A DNA stretch of 10,324 nucleotides from Candidatus Bathyarchaeota archaeon (GTDB taxonomy: Archaea > Thermoproteota > Bathyarchaeia > TCS64), in assembly GCA_937877765.1 (NCBI GenBank), contig CALGBN010000536.1, forward strand, positions 1 through 10,324. Direction: 5' to 3'. The notes beneath the pieces are model-generated. The model was not told the DNA's origin. It saw only the letters and a program-made list of their open reading frames with translations, and did no database searches. The first letter of the stretch is position 1. The number at the start of each line of letters is the position of its first letter. Positions 6,163 to 10,324 of this stretch are shown here, piece after piece. The position numbers and the translations under genes were made by a program.

Positions 6163-6978
6163 CTAGCCATCAACAAGAGCCAAAAAACCCAAGATATGCG
6201 CCACAGCCTCACCAGTTTTCTGCTTCAAGAAACCATGACCACACCCGGGCAACCTAACCAATTCAGCGTTAGGGATACGCTCAGCGAGAATCTCACTGTT
6301 ACCTGGAGGCACCAAAACATCATCTAATCCAACCATAACAAGAACAGGGAACACCATCTCAGGCAACCTATCATAGCTATCAAACCCGGCTATCGCCCCA
6401 CTCTGCCTCATCAACGCATAGTCAGGAGTAGGATTATCACTATAGGTCTCGTCCTCGATGAGTGCCTCAAGATTCGCCTCTACGTAATCAGCACTGTAAA
6501 GTAGGTAGAGGAGCTTCACGGTACGGTCTCGTTCAGTCATCTCGGGCAATGGATTCGCGATCAACGCAAGATCCATCTGAACCGCTGGATCAGAACTAAT
6601 CCTGTGTAATCCTCCGGGCTGGGTTCCGCAGAGTACAAGACTAAGGGTCTTTTCAGGGTAATTGAGCCCAAACGCCTGTGTGATAACGCCCCCCATGCTA
6701 AAACCCATCACATGAGCATGCTCGACACCAATAGCCTCCAATAATCCAGCTGCGTCAGCTGCCATCATGTCAATGGTATATGGCTCGTCAGGTTTACTGC
6801 TACGCCCTGTGCCCCTGTTGTCCATCATGATGACTTGATGATGCTCAGCGAGAGAATCAACCATCTCATCACTCCAACTGTTTAGGTTACCGCCCCATCC
6901 GTTAATCAGCAATAAGGGTGTTCCTGTTCCCCGTGTCTCGTAGTATATCTCGATCCCGTTTGTTTTGACCGTTGGCAT
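6163..6978 (-). CDS. Alpha/beta hydrolase (esterase/lactonase-like)
   Basis: A 271-residue soluble enzyme of normal length for the single-domain alpha/beta hydrolase fold. The nucleophile elbow is GFSMGG with S94. The acid is D220 in GLDDVLVP, and the base is H248 in GCGHGF. The oxyanion-hole region reads INGWGGN (25-31), with Asn where HGxG usually has His. DNRGTGRSSKP (53-63) is the conserved segment after strand 4. A cap region lies at about 120-205. The family includes esterases, enol-lactonases, peroxidases and C-C hydrolases; these motifs do not choose between them. It has its own TATA-like box at 7000-7007, no Shine-Dalgarno, and is followed by the winged-helix gene on the same strand. 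Confidence 0.9.
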   Translation of the reverse strand: MPTVKTNGIEIYYETRGTGTPLLLINGWGGNLNSWSDEMVDSLAEHHQVIMMDNRGTGRSSKPDEPYTIDMMAADAAGLLEAIGVEHAHVMGFSMGGVITQAFGLNYPEKTLSLVLCGTQPGGLHRISSDPAVQMDLALIANPLPEMTERDRTVKLLYLLYSADYVEANLEALIEDETYSDNPTPDYALMRQSGAIAGFDSYDRLPEMVFPVLVMVGLDDVLVPPGNSEILAERIPNAELVRLPGCGHGFLKQKTGEAVAHILGFLALVDG

Positions 6979-6999
6979 GGGGGATACACAGGCTTCGAT

Positions 7000-7007
7000 A
7001 TGTATTT
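7000..7007 (-). promoter_or_regulatory. TATA-like box for the alpha/beta hydrolase
   Basis: AAATACAT on the minus strand spans -29 to -22 from the ATG at 6978, consistent with a leaderless message. It is a moderate match to an archaeal TATA box. Confidence 0.35.
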
Positions 7008-7056
7008 GTCTTACTACCAGTTTCAGTGAAGACCCCAGATCAAAGTGATAGGTTTC

Positions 7057-7064
7057 CTTTATAT
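7057..7064 (+). promoter_or_regulatory. TATA-like box for the 42-residue small ORF
   Basis: CTTTATAT lies at -30 to -23 relative to the ATG at 7087, with no other gene on this strand to serve. This is the exact leaderless spacing seen before other genes in the window. Confidence 0.5.
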
Positions 7065-7086
7065 CCCGCTGAAAGAACCCAGACCC

Positions 7087-7215
7087 ATGGAAGAGAAGAA
7101 CCTTCTCCAGTGGACACGCAAATACCGCAAAAACAATCTCAGGGTCAAGAAAGACTCTGAGAGAATACAGGAAGCGGTTATACCTCTACGACAACCGTGG
7201 AAGAAGTATCAATAG
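7087..7215 (+). CDS. Small basic protein, 42 residues, unknown function
   Basis: ATG 7087 to TAG 7215 encodes 42 residues rich in Lys, Arg and Gln with two Trp: it begins MEEKNLLQWTRKYRKNN and ends IPLRQPWKKYQ. It is soluble, strongly basic and without Cys or a membrane span, so binding to nucleic acid or a ribosome is a possibility but only a guess. The main support is the CTTTATAT box at the right distance for a leaderless start. The last 38 bases run antisense into the end of the MFS gene, so some of its 3' codons are constrained by the other strand. It is divergent from the hydrolase. No family is recognised; it could be a chance frame. Confidence 0.45.
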   Translation: MEEKNLLQWTRKYRKNNLRVKKDSERIQEAVIPLRQPWKKYQ

Positions 7216-8530
7216 CATCATGATCGGGCAATAGAGATTCTACATCACGAACCTCCTTAAACATGTAAGCGCTCAAACCAAACACCGCGCTAATAACACC
7301 CATCATCAAGTAAAGCAATGATATTCCCTTACCCGGACCCACCCCAATCAACCACCCAAATATAGGAGCAAGCGAGCCACCCTCCATCATACCCGGCAAA
7401 AGAAAACCATCAGCCAATGGACCCGTAACAGCCATTGCAATTGGCTGACTAATCAAAGCAATGAAAGCACGAGCAGAGAATACCCTACCCTGCATTTCTG
7501 GAGGCACCTTGCTTTGCCAGATCGCCTGATTACTCCCATTAATTATTGGATTAAATGACATCATGATAAACGCCCCAAGAGCCCAGAACAATGGAGACCC
7601 AGCCAAACCCATCACAGTATAACCCAAAAGGCTGCTCAGAGTCATACCTAAGAGAACCCCGTGAACCTTCTTCTTGGGACCACCCCAAGCACTAAGCAAT
7701 AAGCCGCCTACAACTCCACCGACACCGAAAGCCGAGTTTACTGTACCTAGTGTCACGGTGTTGTTATTGGTCTGACTTAGAATCATTGGAGCAAGCAAAG
7801 GAAAGATGAGGCTTCCTGTGAAGTTGATTAGGAAAAATGCTAGTTGAAGCCCGAGAAGCCCCTTTCTAGCTAGAATGTATTTGAACCCAAAGAGGCTATC
7901 CTGAAGCAGACTGGACTTTTCCTGTTTCTCAGCTGAGACCACTGGTTGTGGAATATGAACCGGCAGTAAGGAGCCTATGGCTATGATGAAGCTAGCAATA
8001 TCAAACAAAAGAATCCCACTAGTGCCCACTACACCAATTAATACCCCTGCCGCCACAGGTGCAAATATCCCTGATGCACTCTGTGCTAGACTCAGCATCC
8101 CGCTGGCTCGTCCATATTGCTCCTTATCCATCATTGTACTGACGGCTGCGCTGTAGGCTGGGAACTGGAAGCTCTGGAAGAGCCCCATGAAGGTGAATAT
8201 GATGTATAGATGCCATATCTGAAGCATATCAGAGCTGTAAAGTAGTAAGATGGCGATTGTGCCTATTCCTGCAGCTAAATCGCTGAGCATCATCACAAGT
8301 TTTCTGTTCCAGCGATCAACCAAAGCACCAGCAACAGGATACACCAATATGTTTGGTAACACGAAGGCTAATCCTGTTAATGCCAAGGCTGTTGCGGTTC
8401 CTGTTTTCTCCCAAGCCCATATGGTGAGGGCAAAGTTGGTCATGGATGAACCCAGCATTGATGTGAATTGTCCTAGCCAGATTACCGTGAACCCTCGCAT
8501 ACCTGATAGTGTGGGGGTCTTTGGTTCCAT
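7178..8530 (-). CDS. MFS transporter, MefA-like efflux type
   Basis: A 450-residue cytoplasmic-membrane protein with about 12 hydrophobic spans. MRGFTVIWLGQFTSMLGSSM (11-30) is the typical first helix of MFS members annotated as macrolide or drug exporters. GALVDRWNRKLV (68-79) is loop motif A between helices 2 and 3, with the usual D and R. FQFPAYSAAV (121-130) and the GRASGM segment (140-145) are also characteristic. A charged loop at about 198-212 separates the two halves. An extended loop at 376-402 precedes the final helices, and the C-terminal tail of about 25 residues is acidic. Proton-coupled export of small hydrophobic compounds is likely; the real substrate is unknown. The ATG at 8530 has a TATA-like box at -29. 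The gene is divergent from the CARF-like regulator across 180 bases rich in repeats, so control by that regulator is plausible. Confidence 0.9.
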   Translation of the reverse strand: MEPKTPTLSGMRGFTVIWLGQFTSMLGSSMTNFALTIWAWEKTGTATALALTGLAFVLPNILVYPVAGALVDRWNRKLVMMLSDLAAGIGTIAILLLYSSDMLQIWHLYIIFTFMGLFQSFQFPAYSAAVSTMMDKEQYGRASGMLSLAQSASGIFAPVAAGVLIGVVGTSGILLFDIASFIIAIGSLLPVHIPQPVVSAEKQEKSSLLQDSLFGFKYILARKGLLGLQLAFFLINFTGSLIFPLLAPMILSQTNNNTVTLGTVNSAFGVGGVVGGLLLSAWGGPKKKVHGVLLGMTLSSLLGYTVMGLAGSPLFWALGAFIMMSFNPIINGSNQAIWQSKVPPEMQGRVFSARAFIALISQPIAMAVTGPLADGFLLPGMMEGGSLAPIFGWLIGVGPGKGISLLYLMMGVISAVFGLSAYMFKEVRDVESLLPDHDAIDTSSTVVVEV

Positions 8531-8551
8531 ACCGGTTCAATCTCTTTTGTG

Positions 8552-8559
8552 TTTTAAAG
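8552..8559 (-). promoter_or_regulatory. TATA-like box for the MFS transporter
   Basis: CTTTAAAA on the minus strand spans -29 to -22 from the ATG at 8530, and no Shine-Dalgarno of normal strength lies between. Consistent with leaderless transcription. Confidence 0.45.
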
Positions 8560-8573
8560 CATGACTCAAGTCC

Positions 8574-8625
8574 TGTACTCATTTTTTGTACTCACATGTT
8601 GTGAGCATGGGAGAATTGCTCCCAT
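8574..8625. repeat. Cluster of direct and inverted repeats in the MFS/CARF divergent region
   Basis: TGTACTCA occurs twice (8574-8581 and 8587-8594). The second copy leads into an inverted repeat with arms CTCACA and TGTGAG and a 3-base spacer (8591-8605). One base later comes another, ATGGGAG and CTCCCAT with a 5-base spacer (8607-8625). None of this codes. It lies just upstream of the MFS promoter box, so operator sites are the natural reading, with an RNA hairpin as alternative. Confidence 0.45.
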
Positions 8626-8670
8626 AAACGGAAGGTTTGTCTTGCTCAGAGTAATGCACAAGCGAGAATA

Positions 8671-8709
8671 GTTAAACTTATTTGGTTTAACATATTTAAC
8701 AAGTTTAAC
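8671..8709 (+). promoter_or_regulatory. TTTAAC repeat promoter/operator of the CARF-like regulator
   Basis: Three copies of TTTAAC stand at 8686, 8695 and 8704, exactly 9 bases apart, ending 1 base before the ATG at 8711. An inverted copy, GTTAAAC, is at 8671-8677 and pairs with GTTTAAC at 8685-8691. A TATA-like ACTTATTT (8676-8683) lies between, giving a start close to the ATG and a leaderless message. The repeats overlap promoter and initiation site, a layout typical of autorepression; the binder is inferred. Confidence 0.5.
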
Positions 8710-8710
8710 A

Positions 8711-9550
8711 ATGAGTATAATGATCCCCAAGATAACCACCCTAGGCGGAGGAATAGAGATCATACACGTGATCCCCCTAGAGACAGAGATAGACAGAGCC
8801 GTAAGACCATTCGAGGTGGAAGGGGGATTCAAGGCAAACAAGGCCTACATACTCACAGCAGCAGTACCCCTAGGAACAGAGACTATAGAAGAAGCTCAAC
8901 ACTACCTAAACGAGACACGAAGACGTCTAGAGGCTCAGGGGATCACCGTAGAGGTGGTTGAGACAAACACGGTTTCAATACTGGATATCATAAGTAAGGT
9001 GAGTCGTATTGTCAAAAAGGAACAGGAAAAAGGAAATATCGTCTACGTCAACATGTCAGCGGGAGGACCCTTTGTATCAGTGGGCACGGCCCTAGCGAGT
9101 ATGGTGCAGGGTGCCAGACTCTACTATGTGAGAGCAGCGGGACTTAGCCTCACAGAGCGTGAACGTAGTGTACATGGGAACGCTATAGTGACAGAGCCCC
9201 AGATACATTTCCTAGAAAACTTCAATATTCAATTACCAGATAAAAGAGGGCAACTCTTACTGGTTGAGCTCTATAAACGAGAAGAGATGCGTACAAGTGA
9301 GGTCTTGAACTTCCTCCATGAAAAAGGCATAGAGGGCTTTGAGGATGACCCTGAAAAACTCAGACGCAACGAGAAGATAGGAATGCTCATGCGTCTAAAC
9401 AAGGGTATTTCTGGAAAACTGGAGGACGCGGGCTATATTTTGAAGGAGAAGCGTGGGCGCCAGAATATTTACAAGATTACTGATAGCGGAAAATATGTCG
9501 CTTGTGCAAGTGGTTTAGTGGAAAACGCGAGATCAATCAGTTACAATTAG
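8711..9550 (+). CDS. CARF-like sensor plus winged-helix regulator (HFX_2341/DUF6293 or Csa3-like)
   Basis: A 279-residue probable transcription factor. Residues 14-165 look like a Rossmann-like CARF domain: first strand IEIIHVIPLETEIDRAVRP (15-33), second strand AYILTAAVPLGTE (45-57), then the ligand-loop-like segment VYVNMSAGGPFVSVGTALA (111-129), and ARLYYVRA (135-142). Residues 180-265 form a winged-helix domain: RGQLLLVELYKREEMRTSEV, then a helix at about 222-241 with SGKLEDAGYI, and the wing KEKRGRQNIYKIT (246-258). CARF domains bind cyclic oligonucleotides or other nucleotides in CRISPR systems, and this two-domain layout is that of Csa3 and the haloarchaeal HFX_2341 group. No CRISPR repeat or cas gene is in the window, so the ligand and regulon are open. 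The ATG at 8711 follows a leaderless-type promoter. Likely targets are itself and the divergent MFS gene. Confidence 0.75.
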   Translation: MSIMIPKITTLGGGIEIIHVIPLETEIDRAVRPFEVEGGFKANKAYILTAAVPLGTETIEEAQHYLNETRRRLEAQGITVEVVETNTVSILDIISKVSRIVKKEQEKGNIVYVNMSAGGPFVSVGTALASMVQGARLYYVRAAGLSLTERERSVHGNAIVTEPQIHFLENFNIQLPDKRGQLLLVELYKREEMRTSEVLNFLHEKGIEGFEDDPEKLRRNEKIGMLMRLNKGISGKLEDAGYILKEKRGRQNIYKITDSGKYVACASGLVENARSISYN

Positions 9551-9599
9551 ACTTGAATGACTCCATAGGTAGTACGGGGATTTTATCTAAAAATGATGG

Positions 9600-9617
9600 T
9601 TTTTCCCTATTTTTATA
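9600..9617 (+). promoter_or_regulatory. T-rich tract: terminator of the CARF-like gene and/or promoter box of the flavoprotein
   Basis: Two T runs flank CCCTA, ending in TTTTTATA (9610-9617). The tract could terminate the CARF-like message, and its TATA-like end could start the flavoprotein message near 9640. Both roles are inferred; no stem is visible. Confidence 0.35.
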
Positions 9618-9659
9618 GAAAATGATATGAGTAAACCCTCAACCTATTTTTTGATTATA

Positions 9660-10324
9660 TTGAGTAAAGAAGCGCCGCATATTGTTATTATCGGTCTAGG
9701 AACAGGTGGGTTGTACAGCAGTAGGGCAGCCCAGAGATTCAACCGTAGAACCCAGATAGATATCTATGAGAAACGAGACTACCATATGTTTAGCCCATGT
9801 GGGATACCCTATGCGATAGAGGGAAAAGTCAAGGATTTTGACGATTTGAAGCATGCGGTTCCGACTACAAGGACTTTACAGATTCATCTCAAGCATGAAG
9901 CCATGATAGTAGACCCTGAGGCAAAGAGGGTAAAGGTGAAGAATCTGGAGACTGGGGAGGAGAGTTGGGTCGAGTATGATTCGCTCATACTGGCTACGGG
10001 TAGCAAGCCCAAGATACTGCCTGTACCTGGGGCAAATGAGTTTCTGGGTAAGGGCATTTATTCGGTAAGTACGCCGGAAGATGGTGAGCTTGTTCGTGAT
10101 ATTGCGTTAAAGTCGAAGGCTTGTGCTGTTATTGGTGGGGGGGCTATTGGTATGGAGATAGCTTTGGCTTTGAAGCATCTAGGCTTGGATGTGCATATTA
10201 CAAAGAGGAGTGAGCCTGCGTTGCCGCGTAATGTTGACCCTGATATGGGCACTATTCTTGTGGATCATATCAAGGAGAAGGGTTTGCATGTGCATTTCGG
10301 TAAAGGCATCGATAGTATCAATGG
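9660..10324 (+). CDS. FAD-dependent pyridine nucleotide-disulfide reductase, CoA-disulfide reductase/Nsr type (cut by window edge)
   Basis: The open frame runs off the right edge; 221 residues of about 450 expected are visible. IIGLGTGG (10-17) is the FAD-binding loop. SPCGIPYAIEG (45-55) carries the single redox cysteine C47, the mark of the CoA-disulfide reductase / NADH oxidase / polysulfide reductase group rather than two-cysteine reductases. LILATGSKPKILPVPG (109-124) is the second FAD motif. VIGGGAIGMEIALAL (157-171) is the NAD(P)H loop. The enzyme uses NAD(P)H to reduce CoA disulfide, sulfur or oxygen; the exact acceptor and any rhodanese domain lie outside. TTG 9660 gives a normal N-terminus directly before the first strand. 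An in-frame ATG at 9627 would add 11 residues, but it lies only 10 bases after the TATA-like box at 9610-9617, so the TTG is preferred without certainty. Confidence 0.85.
   Translation, partial: MSKEAPHIVIIGLGTGGLYSSRAAQRFNRRTQIDIYEKRDYHMFSPCGIPYAIEGKVKDFDDLKHAVPTTRTLQIHLKHEAMIVDPEAKRVKVKNLETGEESWVEYDSLILATGSKPKILPVPGANEFLGKGIYSVSTPEDGELVRDIALKSKACAVIGGGAIGMEIALALKHLGLDVHITKRSEPALPRNVDPDMGTILVDHIKEKGLHVHFGKGIDSIN

Noticed and set aside
6972..7160. 62-residue plus-strand frame starting at 6972
   Set aside because: It starts inside the hydrolase gene upstream of the only TATA-like box on this strand, and looks unordered; the 42-residue frame from 7087 fits the promoter better.
8607..8625. Inverted repeat as intrinsic terminator of the MFS or CARF-like gene
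   Set aside because: It lies upstream of both divergent genes and is not followed by a T-tract on either strand, so termination makes no sense here.
8671..8710. TTTAAC tandem repeats as a remnant CRISPR array
   Set aside because: The unit is only 9 bases with no spacers, and it sits directly on a promoter and start codon; an operator explains it better.
1..10324. Insertion sequence, prophage, tRNA or rRNA genes
   Set aside because: No transposase or integrase motif, no terminal repeats with target duplications, and no tRNA cloverleaf or rRNA-like stretch was noticed by eye on either strand.

Overview
The window looks like chromosomal DNA from an archaeon. No ribosomal, tRNA or other taxonomic marker is present, so the lineage cannot be fixed; an Asgard- or Bathyarchaeota-like uncultured group is only a guess. 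The archaeal reading rests on three points. Several genes have a TATA-like octamer about 22-30 bases before the start codon and no Shine-Dalgarno, which fits leaderless transcription. TTG starts are frequent. Two regulators and the NAD-kinase-like protein resemble families common in archaea.

Region 1 (1-2946, minus strand) is a tight operon. It runs from a 45-residue single-span membrane microprotein, through an M20 metallopeptidase/deacylase and an ATP-NAD/AcoX-type kinase, to an APH(3')-like small-molecule kinase cut by the left edge. Spacings are 24 bases, 2 bases and a 32-base overlap. Region 2 (3001-5283, plus strand) holds a zinc-dependent medium-chain dehydrogenase, a YczE-type membrane protein with an internal duplication, and a GNAT enzyme closely resembling spermidine/spermine acetyltransferase.

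Region 3 (5343-7007, minus strand) holds an alpha/beta hydrolase and, downstream, a coiled-coil winged-helix regulator. The regulator's promoter carries two TATTCGAT boxes exactly 21 bp apart. Region 4 (7057-8559) has a 42-residue basic small ORF with its own promoter-like box, whose 3' end overlaps antisense with an MFS exporter of the MefA-like type.

Region 5 (8560-10324, plus strand) starts with a repeat-rich divergent promoter. It is followed by a stand-alone CARF-like plus winged-helix regulator resembling the HFX_2341/DUF6293 and Csa3 types, although no CRISPR or cas gene is in view. The window ends in a flavoprotein disulfide reductase of the CoA-disulfide reductase type, truncated by the right edge.

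No single pathway joins all the genes. The common theme is small-molecule handling (amide hydrolysis, phosphorylation, acetylation, redox, export), with local transcription factors each next to their own operator-like repeats. The most interesting items are the stand-alone CARF-like regulator with its tandem repeats, the APH(3')-like kinase in an archaeal operon, and two microproteins supported by correctly placed promoter boxes.
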